From NCBI GenBank assembly GCA_024236395.1, contig JACKKO010000001.1, forward strand, positions 62,001 through 126,000: a stretch of DNA of 64,000 bases. The letters are read 5' to 3'. The position numbers and the translations under genes are program-made. The notes below the pieces were generated by a model that saw only the letters and a program-made list of their open reading frames with translations, did not search any database and was not told the origin of the DNA. Positions 9,188 through 17,835 of this stretch are shown here, in pieces (within the stretch, counting starts at the first letter, position 1; every line of letters starts with the position of its first letter). Source of the stretch: Hyphomicrobiales bacterium (GTDB lineage: Bacteria; Pseudomonadota; Alphaproteobacteria; Rickettsiales; JACKKO01).

Positions 9188-9790
9188 CTACTCAGATTGC
9201 CATATCTTACGCAGCGTATCCTCGCGCTTACTGGCATCGTGGTACGCCTTGAAGCGTAACGGGTGTTTCTGATGATAATTTTGATGATGCGCTTCAGCAG
9301 GGTAAAATGGCCCGGCAGGTTCGATGGTTGTTACGATTTTTACACCTAGGCGCTCCTCCGCCACCACCTTAGACGCCTCTGCCGCAGCACGTTCCTCTGC
9401 ATCTTGTACGAAAATTGCTGTACGATATTGTGGCCCACGGTCATAGAACTGCCCGCCTTTGTCCGTCGGGTCGATACTCCGCCAAAAAACCTCCAACAGC
9501 TGATCATAGGAGACTTTTGTTGGATCATAGGTCACCCGCAACGCCTCAGCGTGACCGGTGCGCCCGGTGCCTACTGCTTCATAGGAGGGATTTTCCACAT
9601 GCCCGCCGGTATAACCGGACGTAGTTTCTGTTACTCCCTCCACTGCGTCAAACGCTGCTTCGGTACACCAGAAGCACCCACCGGCAAAAATCGCCTGTTT
9701 GGTTGCTTCTTCAGCCACGGGGGCCTCCGCATGCACAGAAAACGCCATCAGCCCCCACAGGGGAAACACCCATAACCATCTGAATAACAT
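9188..9790 (-). CDS. msrA: Exported methionine-S-sulfoxide reductase MsrA
   Basis: Reduces the S form of methionine sulfoxide. A signal peptide (about residues 1-21, ending SVHA) precedes the catalytic motif GCFWCTEAAFD, with active Cys C39. The SGYTGGHVENPSYEAVGTGRTGHAEA block and the HHQNYHQKHP stretch are standard for MsrA. Together with exported MsrB it forms a two-gene periplasmic repair pair covering both sulfoxide forms. Confidence 0.95.
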   Translation of the reverse strand: MLFRWLWVFPLWGLMAFSVHAEAPVAEEATKQAIFAGGCFWCTEAAFDAVEGVTETTSGYTGGHVENPSYEAVGTGRTGHAEALRVTYDPTKVSYDQLLEVFWRSIDPTDKGGQFYDRGPQYRTAIFVQDAEERAAAEASKVVAEERLGVKIVTTIEPAGPFYPAEAHHQNYHQKHPLRFKAYHDASKREDTLRKIWQSE

Positions 9791-9888
9791 AGCATGCTTC
9801 CTGTTTTCTCATGATACCTATTGTCACAGGGAGACTCCCCTGCTTTCATAAGTATATTCGCAGAAAACCCGGAAAACGTTACATAGCC

Positions 9889-10917
9889 TCAAAGCTTGTC
9901 AATCAAGGTGGTAAGCGGGGTCACCGGACGGGCACCAAGAAACTTCACAACCTCTGCCGCACACAAACTGCCCAGCCGACCGCATTTTTCCAGCGGATAC
10001 CCGCTGACATACCCAAACAGAAACCCGCTGGCATAGAGATCGCCAGCCCCGGTCACGTCATAGACTTCTTCCACCCGCTCAGCGTCCACGTTGTGGATGG
10101 CTTCCCCTTGTAGGATATACGATCCTTTTTCACTTCGGGTTACCACGGCCAGTTCACAGAGTTCTTTTGCGCGGTAGAGCTGACGGCGGATATCCGGCTC
10201 ACCCAGTAGCGCACCAATTTCATGCTCATTGCAGAAAAGAATATCCACATGGTTGGCGATAAAATCCAGGAAGGTTTCTTTATGCCGCTCCACCAGCAGC
10301 GCATCGGAAAGGGCAAACGCCACCTTCGTCCCCCCTTCCTTGGCCGCGTGCACGGCTTTATAGATGGCTTCCACGGCATCCGGTCCATCCCACAGATAGC
10401 CCTCAATAAACAATACTACCGCCTGCTGCACTAACTGGGCATCCACATCGTCAGCATGCAACTCCGTACAGGATCCCAGATACGTTGCCATCGTGCGCTC
10501 CACACGGGTGACGGGGCCTTCCGGATTGAACCGGTTCTGCTCCTGCGTCACAAACACCAGACAGCGGGCCGTCGCCTTCCCGGTTTTGCACGGTGCGGTA
10601 GGGAAATGCACATTCTCAGATTTCACGTCGTGACGGAAAATACTGCCAAACTGGTCATCACTCACCCGGCCAATAAACGCTGCACGTCCGCCCAGACGGG
10701 CGATCCCCGTCACGGTATTGGCTACCGATCCGCCAGAGCATTCTGTTGCCGCACCCATTTTTTCGTAGAGTTCAGCCGCACGTTTTTCATTCACCAGCGT
10801 CATCGCGCCAATAGGAAGCTTGTTCTTTTCCAGAAACGTTTTTTCAGCGTAGGCCAGGATATCTACAATTGCATTGCCAATTCCTACTACGTCATATCGT
10901 TTTATGGCATCATTCAT
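9889..10917 (-). CDS. PfkB-family sugar/nucleoside kinase (adenosine kinase-like)
   Basis: A 342-residue ribokinase-fold enzyme. The N-terminal DVVGIGNAIVDILAYAE segment, the Gly-rich ECSGGSVANTVTGIARLGG motif and the C-terminal anion-hole motif DVTGAGDLYASGFLFGY (catalytic Asp near residue 290) define the PfkB family. The overall pattern is like the alphaproteobacterial adenosine kinase-like group, but the substrate is not proved. Its start overlaps the 3' end of kdsB by 8 bp, so the two form an operon. The 98 bp after it, up to msrA, holds no strong hairpin with a T-run. Confidence 0.88.
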   Translation of the reverse strand: MNDAIKRYDVVGIGNAIVDILAYAEKTFLEKNKLPIGAMTLVNEKRAAELYEKMGAATECSGGSVANTVTGIARLGGRAAFIGRVSDDQFGSIFRHDVKSENVHFPTAPCKTGKATARCLVFVTQEQNRFNPEGPVTRVERTMATYLGSCTELHADDVDAQLVQQAVVLFIEGYLWDGPDAVEAIYKAVHAAKEGGTKVAFALSDALLVERHKETFLDFIANHVDILFCNEHEIGALLGEPDIRRQLYRAKELCELAVVTRSEKGSYILQGEAIHNVDAERVEEVYDVTGAGDLYASGFLFGYVSGYPLEKCGRLGSLCAAEVVKFLGARPVTPLTTLIDKL

Positions 10918-11656
10918 CGTATTCCCCTAATAGCTTGCGTGCTTTTTCCAGATCTTCCGGCGTATCCACCCCAAACGGCACTGTATGGGAGATGGCCACC
11001 CCAATCACCATGCCTGCTTCCAGGGCGCGTAATTGCTCCAGTCGCTCCTGCTGCTCCAGCGGACTGGCTGGCAAGGCGGTGAACCGCCGTAATGTCTCCC
11101 GCCGATAGGCATAAATTCCAATATGGTGCCAATGCGGCCCTTCTCCGGAAGGGGCCGGCGCACGGGTAAAATACAGTGCCCGGCCCGTATCCCTCTTCTC
11201 ATCGAATGACACCACCGCCTTTACCACATTCGGATTGTGCAATTCTTCAGCGGATTCAATCGGGGCCACCAATGTGGCCATATCCATTTCCGGGTTGACC
11301 AGTGGACGAAGGACGTCCTGGATAATCTGGGGGGACATGGTGGGCAAATCTCCCTGAACATTTACCACCACATCATAATGGTGATCGGGATCTATTTTTT
11401 CCAGTGCCTCTGCAATACGATCCGTACCGCTTGGGTGATCCGGGCAAGTCAGCACCGCATTGCCACCCTGTGCCGCAACGGCATCGGCAATTTCCTGTTC
11501 AGCACACGCGACATAAACCGGCCCGGTTTCTGCCCGCTCTGCCGCTCGCAATACGTGCACAATCATTGGCGCACCGGCAATCGTTGCCAACGGCTTACCG
11601 GGCAGGCGTGTAGACGCCATCCGGGCCGGAATAATACTGATTGCCTGTATCACCAT
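10910..11656 (-). CDS. kdsB: 3-deoxy-manno-octulosonate cytidylyltransferase (CMP-Kdo synthetase)
   Basis: Activates Kdo with CTP for lipopolysaccharide inner-core synthesis. The N-terminal nucleotide-binding motif IPARMASTRLPGKPL (residues 9-23), VYVACAEQEIADAV and the NVQGDLPTMSP segment that holds the metal-binding Asp are diagnostic. The length, 248 aa, is normal. It shows the organism makes Kdo-containing LPS, which agrees with lptE and the dTDP-rhamnose genes elsewhere in the window. Confidence 0.95.
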   Translation of the reverse strand: MVIQAISIIPARMASTRLPGKPLATIAGAPMIVHVLRAAERAETGPVYVACAEQEIADAVAAQGGNAVLTCPDHPSGTDRIAEALEKIDPDHHYDVVVNVQGDLPTMSPQIIQDVLRPLVNPEMDMATLVAPIESAEELHNPNVVKAVVSFDEKRDTGRALYFTRAPAPSGEGPHWHHIGIYAYRRETLRRFTALPASPLEQQERLEQLRALEAGMVIGVAISHTVPFGVDTPEDLEKARKLLGEYDE

Positions 11657-11734
11657 TTACGCTTGTAAAACCACTTTTTATCCTGTAAATAACCCCCATC
11701 TTAACCCGTAATCACATGGAGTGAAAGAAAAGAG

Positions 11735-12277
11735 ATGAAAGGTCTTGATTTCAATAAACTGGCAGCGGGCGTACTGGTTGCTGGAGTAATTGCCATGGTG
11801 GCAGGGTTTACAGCCAATGGTCTGTATCAGCCGCCGCATTCAGAAGAACGGGGTTTCCGTATTGAAGTCGTGGCCAACGAAGCCTATGCAGATGAAGCGG
11901 AAGCCGCTGCACATGCAGAAAAGCTGGATATTGCCGCTCTTCTTAGTGCTGCTGATGCCGAAGCAGGAAAAGCAGTAGCCAAGAAATGTGCTGCATGCCA
12001 TGTCTTTGAAAAGGGTGGTCCAAACCGTGTCGGGCCACGTCTGTGGGGTATTGTTGGCGCCAATAAGGCACACACGGAAGATTTTAGCTACTCCAAGGCT
12101 CTGAAAGAAGCTGGTGGTACGTGGGATTATGAAGCCCTGTTTGCCTATCTGGAAAACCCGAAGAAAGCCGTTCCCGGGAATAAAATGGCCTTTGCCGGCA
12201 TCAAAAAGCCAACGGATTTGGCTAACCTGGTCGCTTATCTGCGTACTTTGAGCGATAATCCATTGCCGCTACCGTAG
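11735..12277 (+). CDS. Membrane-anchored cytochrome c (CycM/c552-like)
   Basis: A 180-residue electron carrier held at the inner membrane by an uncleaved N-terminal helix (about residues 9-30), followed by a 40-residue acidic linker and one class I cytochrome c domain. Heme attaches at CAACH (C85-H89), and the sixth ligand is M151 in PGNKMAFAG. This layout is that of alphaproteobacterial CycM, which passes electrons from the bc1 complex to cytochrome oxidase. It has a GGAGTG site upstream and leads a short plus-strand run with nfeD and qmcA. Confidence 0.92.
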   Translation: MKGLDFNKLAAGVLVAGVIAMVAGFTANGLYQPPHSEERGFRIEVVANEAYADEAEAAAHAEKLDIAALLSAADAEAGKAVAKKCAACHVFEKGGPNRVGPRLWGIVGANKAHTEDFSYSKALKEAGGTWDYEALFAYLENPKKAVPGNKMAFAGIKKPTDLANLVAYLRTLSDNPLPLP

Positions 12278-12298
12278 TTCTGCAGTAAACTTCAGCGT

Positions 12299-12799
12299 AT
12301 GCTGGAGTCGCTGCACACATACGCTACTACAAATCCAGAGATATTCTGGTTGGTGGTGGCTGGCGTATGCCTTGTGGTAGAAGTTTTCTTCATACCTGCC
12401 ATTGGATTTCTTTTTGCTGGATTTGCTGCACTCACACTTGGGGGTATGTTGGCATTCAAATATTTTGATGATAGTGCTGCAGTTTATCATGACCTCTATA
12501 CACAGATCGCCTGGTTTTTTGGTCTGACGGTCAGCTGGGCTATTTTGCTATGGTACCCGTTAAAACGTATGCAAAAGAGCCAGGCAGAACACCGCTTTAA
12601 CGATATGGTGGGTACAACTGCGTTTGTTGGACCGGAACCCTTAATAAAGGGCAAGACCGGAACGATTCGCTGGTCCGGTACTACTATGCGCGGTCGATTA
12701 GATCCGGAATACTCTGGTGAAACGGTAGAGGCCTTTACCGAACTAAACGTTGTAAATGTGAACAGCAATATCATTATTGTCCGCCCGCGGGAGGACTAA
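12299..12799 (+). CDS. NfeD-like membrane protein
   Basis: A 166-residue short NfeD (YbbJ-type) protein. Hydrophobic segments at about residues 15-52 and 70-88 are followed by a soluble beta-rich OB-fold domain, with the family-typical MVGTTAFV and KGKTGTIRWSGTTMRGR segments. NfeD proteins are partners of SPFH/stomatin proteins in membrane microdomains; the gene 24 bp downstream encodes such a protein. No strong Shine-Dalgarno sequence is seen before the ATG. Confidence 0.9.
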   Translation: MLESLHTYATTNPEIFWLVVAGVCLVVEVFFIPAIGFLFAGFAALTLGGMLAFKYFDDSAAVYHDLYTQIAWFFGLTVSWAILLWYPLKRMQKSQAEHRFNDMVGTTAFVGPEPLIKGKTGTIRWSGTTMRGRLDPEYSGETVEAFTELNVVNVNSNIIIVRPRED

Positions 12800-12823
12800 T
12801 GACATCACGAGAAAGGGATTTAA

Positions 12824-13819
12824 ATGCCTGTTGATACGTCTACCCTGTTTACGATTGTTTTTTTACTGATCTTTATGATCGCCCTGGTCAAAGGGGTAAA
12901 GAAGGTGCCACAACAACAGGCGTGGATTGTAGAACGGCTGGGACGCTTTCAACGTAAATTAGAGCCAGGTCTGAATTTTCTTATCCCGTTTATTGATGAG
13001 GTGCGTTACAAACATTCGCTGAAAGAACAGGCCATTGACGTACAACAGCAAACAGCGATTACCAAGGATAACGTTACACTGCGCATTGACGGCGTACTGT
13101 ATGTGAAGATTATTGATGCCGTATCCGCAGCTTATGGCGTGGAAAACGTGCATTATGCCGTGGTGCAACTGGCCCAGACCACCATGCGTTCCGAAATCGG
13201 GAAGATGAGTCTGGATACCACGTTTGAGGAACGCGAAACCCTAAATGCCAATATCGTTACCGCCATCAATGAGGCCTCCAGCAACTGGGGCATTCAGTGC
13301 ATGCGCTATGAAATTAAGGATATCGACCCACCGCAAACGGTCCTGAAAGCGATGGAATTGCAAGTAGCCGCTGAACGTCAGAAACGCGCCGAAATTCTGG
13401 AATCCGAAGGAAGACAGCAATCTATGATTAATATTGCGGAAGGGGAAAAGCGTGAAGTGGTGCTGGCCTCAGAAGCCTCAATGACCGACCAGATCAATCG
13501 CGCCAAGGGGGAGGCCGAGGCCATCCGTGCCGTGGCCGAAGCCACCGCGCAGGGTATTCAGTTTGTGGCCGAAGCCATTAAGAAAGAAGGTGGCAGTGAC
13601 GCTGTCTCCCTGCGTGTTGCCGAGCAATATGTGAAGGCCTTTGAAAAACTGGCCAAGGAAAGTAATACGCTCCTGCTGCCAGCTAGTGCTAACGATGCCG
13701 GAAGCATGGTGGCACAGGCGCTGACGGTGTTTGATGCCATCCGTCGTGGCAAGAGGCCTTCTGGAAAAGGCGCGCCAAAGATATCTTCTGCAAGTCCTTC
13801 TCCTTGGGGCGAGGATTAG
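12824..13819 (+). CDS. qmcA: SPFH/band 7 (stomatin-like) membrane protein, QmcA family
   Basis: A 331-residue protein with an N-terminal membrane helix (about residues 7-24). The SPFH domain follows (VPQQQAWIVERLGRFQRKLEPGL, then QTAITKDNVTLRIDGVLYVKI). A long Glu/Ala-rich coiled coil (about residues 170-255) and a Ser/Pro-rich tail complete it. QmcA/stomatin-type proteins form oligomeric membrane rings and act on membrane proteases together with NfeD, encoded just upstream. The last bases overlap by 4 bp with the stop of the convergent gene at 13816. Confidence 0.92.
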   Translation: MPVDTSTLFTIVFLLIFMIALVKGVKKVPQQQAWIVERLGRFQRKLEPGLNFLIPFIDEVRYKHSLKEQAIDVQQQTAITKDNVTLRIDGVLYVKIIDAVSAAYGVENVHYAVVQLAQTTMRSEIGKMSLDTTFEERETLNANIVTAINEASSNWGIQCMRYEIKDIDPPQTVLKAMELQVAAERQKRAEILESEGRQQSMINIAEGEKREVVLASEASMTDQINRAKGEAEAIRAVAEATAQGIQFVAEAIKKEGGSDAVSLRVAEQYVKAFEKLAKESNTLLLPASANDAGSMVAQALTVFDAIRRGKRPSGKGAPKISSASPSPWGED

Positions 13820-14658
13820 CGAAGCCTCCCGGTGTTTAAATAAGTAGTCACATCTTCCGCCGCCAGGTAATGCATCGTAAGCGAGTTTGCAACGGCTCCC
13901 GCATTGAGCGTAAGTGTTTTCTGACCACCAAGCCCCGATTCCAGCTTCACACTATTAGTGAAAAAATCAGGATTCGTGCCACAAACATCCGCTTTCGTCA
14001 GCACCTTACTTAGCGCAGCGTGGATGGCATCAATTTTACTCTCCGGTCCCTCAAATTGCAGTGCTGCGAGTCTTTCTCTGGGCTGTTTTATATCCCAATT
14101 ATTACCTACCCTGATAACCTTCCCACCCAAATCATCTTTGTCAGTTCTTTCCAGCATACGAATAGATTGATTAGGTACCGTCGTAAGGTCTTCGATCATA
14201 TTCTCAAAAAGCGCGATCACCTCTTCTGCCGAAACCTCCATCGGCGTGTACAAATCCAGCTTGCGGGGATCAAACCGGTATTTCAGCACCAGCCGCGCTA
14301 TTTTCCTTGCCGTCACGTCACCGCCTAATCTCCCCTGAAACCTCTCTGAGCTAAGCTGTAATGAGTATTGATCCCCCACACCTTTTTCGTTTGTTTTCTC
14401 ATAGAATAGATGCGCACCTAAACCGTCTTTTTCTAACGCCTCTTTTATCCCTTCCAATACCTCACCGATCCCGGCATCATGCGTCTGCAGAACAACGATC
14501 TGGTAGCCCTGCCAGTGTTCTGCCCGCTGGAATAGACAATATGCGCTCACTTCATCCCCATAATCACGCGATCCCCCCATACCTCCCGCGGTAGCGTCAT
14601 AGGCATAGGTCATAAGCTCACGCATGTTTCTGAGCAACTCGTGTTTATTACTCGCCAT
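13816..14658 (-). CDS. Hypothetical protein, 280 aa, unknown family
   Basis: I do not recognise this protein. The start MASNKHELLRNMRELMTYAYD at 14658 has a GGAG site 6 bases upstream; a longer in-frame extension to 14811 lacks one and overlaps the yejA promoter region. The protein is soluble and mixed in charge. It has no signal peptide or membrane helix, and its Gly-rich N-terminal stretch (TAGGMGGSRDYGDE) stands out. Regular helix-strand spacing and clean codon use argue for a real gene. It is transcribed convergently with qmcA and divergently from yejA. Confidence 0.7.
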   Translation of the reverse strand: MASNKHELLRNMRELMTYAYDATAGGMGGSRDYGDEVSAYCLFQRAEHWQGYQIVVLQTHDAGIGEVLEGIKEALEKDGLGAHLFYEKTNEKGVGDQYSLQLSSERFQGRLGGDVTARKIARLVLKYRFDPRKLDLYTPMEVSAEEVIALFENMIEDLTTVPNQSIRMLERTDKDDLGGKVIRVGNNWDIKQPRERLAALQFEGPESKIDAIHAALSKVLTKADVCGTNPDFFTNSVKLESGLGGQKTLTLNAGAVANSLTMHYLAAEDVTTYLNTGRLR

Positions 14659-14738
14659 GTTCACTCCGTTTCTTATCTTATACTCCGGGGGGCCGTCCGG
14701 GGATAAGGATTCGCCTTGACGCCCCGGCCGGATCGTGG

Positions 14739-16625
14739 ATGTTAGGGGGGATGCATCGGATCCGGTCTCTTTTCGGCGTTTTATGTCTGCTGGCGGCGTT
14801 CCCGTCCGCAAGCATCAGTGCCGAATGCCCGGATTATGCCACATGTAGCCATGGCCTGTCTATATGGGGAGACCTTAAATACCCCAAAGATTTCGACCAT
14901 TTCGATTACACCAACCCCGCTGCCCCCAACGGCGGGCGTATCCGCTATGCCGAAACCGGCACATTTGACAGCCTGAATAAATTTATCCTCAAAGGCGTGG
15001 ATGCTGCCGGGCTTGACCTGATTTACGATACCTTACTCACCTCCTCCTATGACGAACCCTTCTCGGAATATGGGCTGCTGGCGGAAACAGTGACGCTGGC
15101 CAAGGATCGCAGCTGGGTGATCTTTGATCTGCGCAAGCAGGCCAAATGGCACGATGGCACCCCCATTACCGCCGAGGATGTTGCCTTCACCTTCCATACG
15201 CTGATGGAAAAAGGGCATCCCTATTACCGCGCCTATTACGCGGAAATCAGCGGAGTGGAGGTGCTGGGCAAACACCGGGTAAAATTCACCTTTGCCAACA
15301 AGGATAACCGAGAATTACCCTTGATTATCGGCCAACTGCCCATCCTGCCCAAACATTACTATGACACCCAGGATTTCGAGGTCAGCACCCTTAATCCGCC
15401 GCTGGGCAGTGGCCCCTACCGGATTGACGGGGTAGAAGCCGGCAAATGGCTGCAATACCGCCGCGTGGAGGATTATTGGGGCAAAGACCTACCGGTGAAT
15501 CGCGGGCGTAATAACATAGATATCCTTCGTTACGATTACTATCGCGATGCTGCGGTGGCCGTGGAAGCCTTCAAGGCCGGGGAGTACGATTTCCGGCTGG
15601 AAAATATGTCCAAAATCTGGGCGACCGCCTATAACGACTTCCCGGCGCTGGCACAGGGGCGCGTCAAAAAGGAACGGCTGCGGCACGAACTGCCCAGCGG
15701 CATGCAGGGCTACGTGTTCAATACCCGCCGCCCCATGTTTGCCGACCGGCGGGTGCGCAAGGCCATCGCACTGGCGTTTGATTTTGAATGGTCGAACCGC
15801 AACCTGTTCTATGATGAATACCAGCGCACCACCAGCTTCTTCGCCAATTCCGATTTCGCCGCCAGCGGCACGCCCAGCCCGGCCGAACGGGCGCTGCTGG
15901 AACCGTTCCGCGACCAGCTGCCGGAAGCCGTCTTCGCGGAAGCCTATACCCCGCCCGTCACGGATGGTTCCGGGAATATCCGCACCCTGCTGTTGGAAGC
16001 CGATCACTTGCTGAAAGAGGCCGGGTGGGTCGTACGCGATGGCGTGCGCGTGAACGCCGCAACCGGAGAACCGCTGACGTTTGAATTCCTGTTTATCTCC
16101 CCGGCGTTTGAGCGCGTTACCGGCCCCTATATCCGTAACCTGAAACGACTGGGCATCAATGCCCGCATGCGGGTGGTGGATAGCTCGCAATATGCGCGGC
16201 GGGTAGAGGATTTTGATTACGACATCATTATCAATGTCTATGGCCAGTCACTCTCCCCGGGCAATGAACAGGTGGATTACTGGCATTCGGCAAAGGCCGA
16301 TGTGAAGGGTAGCCGCAACCTGGCTGGCATCCGCAACCCGGCCGTGGATGCCATGATTGAGGCACTGCTCAAAGCCAAAAGCCGCGAGAAGCAACTCACC
16401 GCCCTGCATGCGCTGGATCGCATCCTGCTGGCGGAGCATTACCTGATTCCGCATTTCCATAGCCGTTATTTCCGTATCCTCTACCGCAATGCGTACGATC
16501 GGCCCCAAACCCCGCCCAAATACAACCTGGGGCTGGACTTATGGTGGGCAAATCCGGAAAAAGAAGCCTGCCTGCAGCAACCGGGGGATGTGCACGCCTG
16601 CCTGGAGAAGGCAGAAAGCCACTAG
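14739..16625 (+). CDS. yejA: Periplasmic peptide-binding protein YejA (SBP family 5)
   Basis: Extracellular solute-binding protein of the Yej-type ABC importer, about 620 aa. A signal peptide (ending ASISA, before ECPDYATC) is followed by SBP_bac_5 features: HGLSIWGDLKYPKDFDHFDYTN, LAESWTL-like ETVTLAKDRSWVIFDLRK, and WHDGTPITAEDVAFTF. The start is uncertain between 14739 and an ATG at 14751 directly behind a GGGGGG run. The matching permeases yejB and yejE are 12 kb away on the other strand, and an ATPase gene was not found, so the transporter is encoded in pieces. Confidence 0.9.
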   Translation: MLGGMHRIRSLFGVLCLLAAFPSASISAECPDYATCSHGLSIWGDLKYPKDFDHFDYTNPAAPNGGRIRYAETGTFDSLNKFILKGVDAAGLDLIYDTLLTSSYDEPFSEYGLLAETVTLAKDRSWVIFDLRKQAKWHDGTPITAEDVAFTFHTLMEKGHPYYRAYYAEISGVEVLGKHRVKFTFANKDNRELPLIIGQLPILPKHYYDTQDFEVSTLNPPLGSGPYRIDGVEAGKWLQYRRVEDYWGKDLPVNRGRNNIDILRYDYYRDAAVAVEAFKAGEYDFRLENMSKIWATAYNDFPALAQGRVKKERLRHELPSGMQGYVFNTRRPMFADRRVRKAIALAFDFEWSNRNLFYDEYQRTTSFFANSDFAASGTPSPAERALLEPFRDQLPEAVFAEAYTPPVTDGSGNIRTLLLEADHLLKEAGWVVRDGVRVNAATGEPLTFEFLFISPAFERVTGPYIRNLKRLGINARMRVVDSSQYARRVEDFDYDIIINVYGQSLSPGNEQVDYWHSAKADVKGSRNLAGIRNPAVDAMIEALLKAKSREKQLTALHALDRILLAEHYLIPHFHSRYFRILYRNAYDRPQTPPKYNLGLDLWWANPEKEACLQQPGDVHACLEKAESH

Positions 16626-16725
16626 ATTACAGAGGGTTAAAAAATGATTAACAGCGCGCGTTGGGAGATAGGAAAAATTTGATGAAAATATGATTTTTAT
16701 TAATGTTTCTTTAATAAAGACGCGG

Positions 16726-16731
16726 TATAAT
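16726..16731 (+). promoter_or_regulatory. -10 promoter element for the small Gly/His-rich gene
   Basis: A perfect TATAAT lies 33 bp before the ATG at 16765, in an AT-rich stretch that follows yejA. No good TTGACA match lies 16-18 bp upstream, so the promoter may need an activator or a sigma factor with loose -35 needs. Confidence 0.5.
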
Positions 16732-16764
16732 AAATTTATAAGGAAGTTAAAGGAATAAAATACA

Positions 16765-16989
16765 ATGCCCGCACTTTTTCCATTTCAAGGTGGTATAGGT
16801 CTAGACGATATGCTCGAGCAAGTTGGCGCCCCCGGAAAGAAGCTTGCTGCCGGGATACAGTTCCTTCAAGGACCCGGTGGTGGGGCCGATATAATGGCCG
16901 GTGGTGGTGGCCACGATTACTCAGGTAGCCACATGACAAATAATCTTATGGCAATGATGGCTTCCCGTGGCGGTGGCCATGGACGATAA
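16765..16989 (+). CDS. Small Gly/His/Met-rich protein, 74 aa, unknown
   Basis: I do not recognise it. The N-terminal half (MPALFPFQGGIGLDDMLEQ) looks like a short amphipathic helix region; the second half is Gly-rich with repeated GGGG and His residues (ADIMAGGGGHDYSGSH) and ends MASRGGGHGR. No signal peptide is evident. An AAGGA site lies about 10 bases before the ATG, a TATAAT box is upstream and a strong terminator follows, so it looks like an independent monocistronic gene. The Gly/His tail suggests metal binding or a modified peptide, but that is only a guess. Confidence 0.6.
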   Translation: MPALFPFQGGIGLDDMLEQVGAPGKKLAAGIQFLQGPGGGADIMAGGGGHDYSGSHMTNNLMAMMASRGGGHGR

Positions 16990-17075
16990 TAATTAGAAAG
17001 AATTTTGGTATACGCGGAGAATGATTTAACCCTACATAACCACTTTCTTCCGTTTCTTCCGTTTCATTCTTCGCG

Positions 17076-17106
17076 AAAGCCCGCGTCCCTTCCAACGCGG
17101 GCTTTT
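17076..17106 (+). terminator. Strong Rho-independent terminator after the Gly/His-rich gene
   Basis: AAAGCCCGCGT (17076-17086) pairs perfectly with ACGCGGGCTTT (17095-17105) around an 8-base loop and ends in TTTT. It closes the small gene's transcript and lies just 22 bp before the next start codon, so that gene needs its own promoter or read-through. Confidence 0.85.
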
Positions 17107-17127
17107 CCTTTCCATCCGGAGAGAACA

Positions 17128-17772
17128 ATGGCCAGGTATTATATTGATTCAACATTTCCCCCCAACACGGTGATCCTGGAAGAAGGTGATGTTACCATGT
17201 CCTTATCGCGTACTTCGCTAACAAACGACCAGAACGAACCGCTTTATCTTAAAATCAGTACCGACCATGGCAGTACACCTGCAGAAGGCAGCGTTTCGTA
17301 TATCAGCGAACGGGAGGCGCTGGCATTTCTGGACGAAAAGTTCTCGGTGGCACTGGCGGTGATACGTAACCAGATGCACCACGAAGCGGGGAGTGACCCA
17401 TATGAGGGTCTTACCCCTGAAGAAGCCTCGCAGTTCACCCATAACCTCGCGCAGGCAAAGGACGATCACTATTTCTTCAAGGCACGTTCTTCGTATAACG
17501 AAGAACCGCGCAAAGACACCCATGACTATAATTACGCGGAGATCATCTCCCTGCATCAGCGTACCCGGGAAGCCTTAGATGGAAAAAAGCCTGACGAGAA
17601 GGCAACACCACTCTATTCCGGTAGCAAGAAATTCGTTGCCATCGATCCGGAAACCCTTTCTGCATTACCCGTTGCGAATATAACGGATACCAATCATCCA
17701 ACGCCCGGCCACCTACAAGGACTGCCCGATGCGCGTGAAGTCCAAACGGGAGACCTCCCTCCCATGGGTTAA
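17128..17772 (+). CDS. Hypothetical protein, 214 aa, unknown
   Basis: I do not recognise this protein. The start MARYYIDSTFPPNTVILEEG at 17128 has a GGAGAG site at the right distance, so a longer in-frame extension that reads through the terminator is rejected. The protein is soluble, acidic in the middle (SDPYEGLTPEEASQF), and ends in a low-complexity Pro/Gly tail. It has no signal peptide. It stands between a terminator and the virB4 promoter, so it is probably its own transcription unit; a link to the secretion genes downstream is possible only by position. Confidence 0.68.
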   Translation: MARYYIDSTFPPNTVILEEGDVTMSLSRTSLTNDQNEPLYLKISTDHGSTPAEGSVSYISEREALAFLDEKFSVALAVIRNQMHHEAGSDPYEGLTPEEASQFTHNLAQAKDDHYFFKARSSYNEEPRKDTHDYNYAEIISLHQRTREALDGKKPDEKATPLYSGSKKFVAIDPETLSALPVANITDTNHPTPGHLQGLPDAREVQTGDLPPMG

Positions 17773-17835
17773 CCGCATCGCATCCACATACATTACGCAA
17801 TTCCTGCAAAAAACCCTTATATTTTGTAATCCTCT

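Noticed and set aside
9840..9860. GGGA/TCCC palindrome after the PfkB kinase gene as a terminator
   Set aside because: The stem is four bases and has no T-run on the minus strand.
14658..14811. Longer N-terminus (51 extra residues) for the unknown gene ending at 13816
   Set aside because: It has no ribosome-binding site, overlaps the start of yejA, and the inner ATG at 14658 has a good GGAG site.
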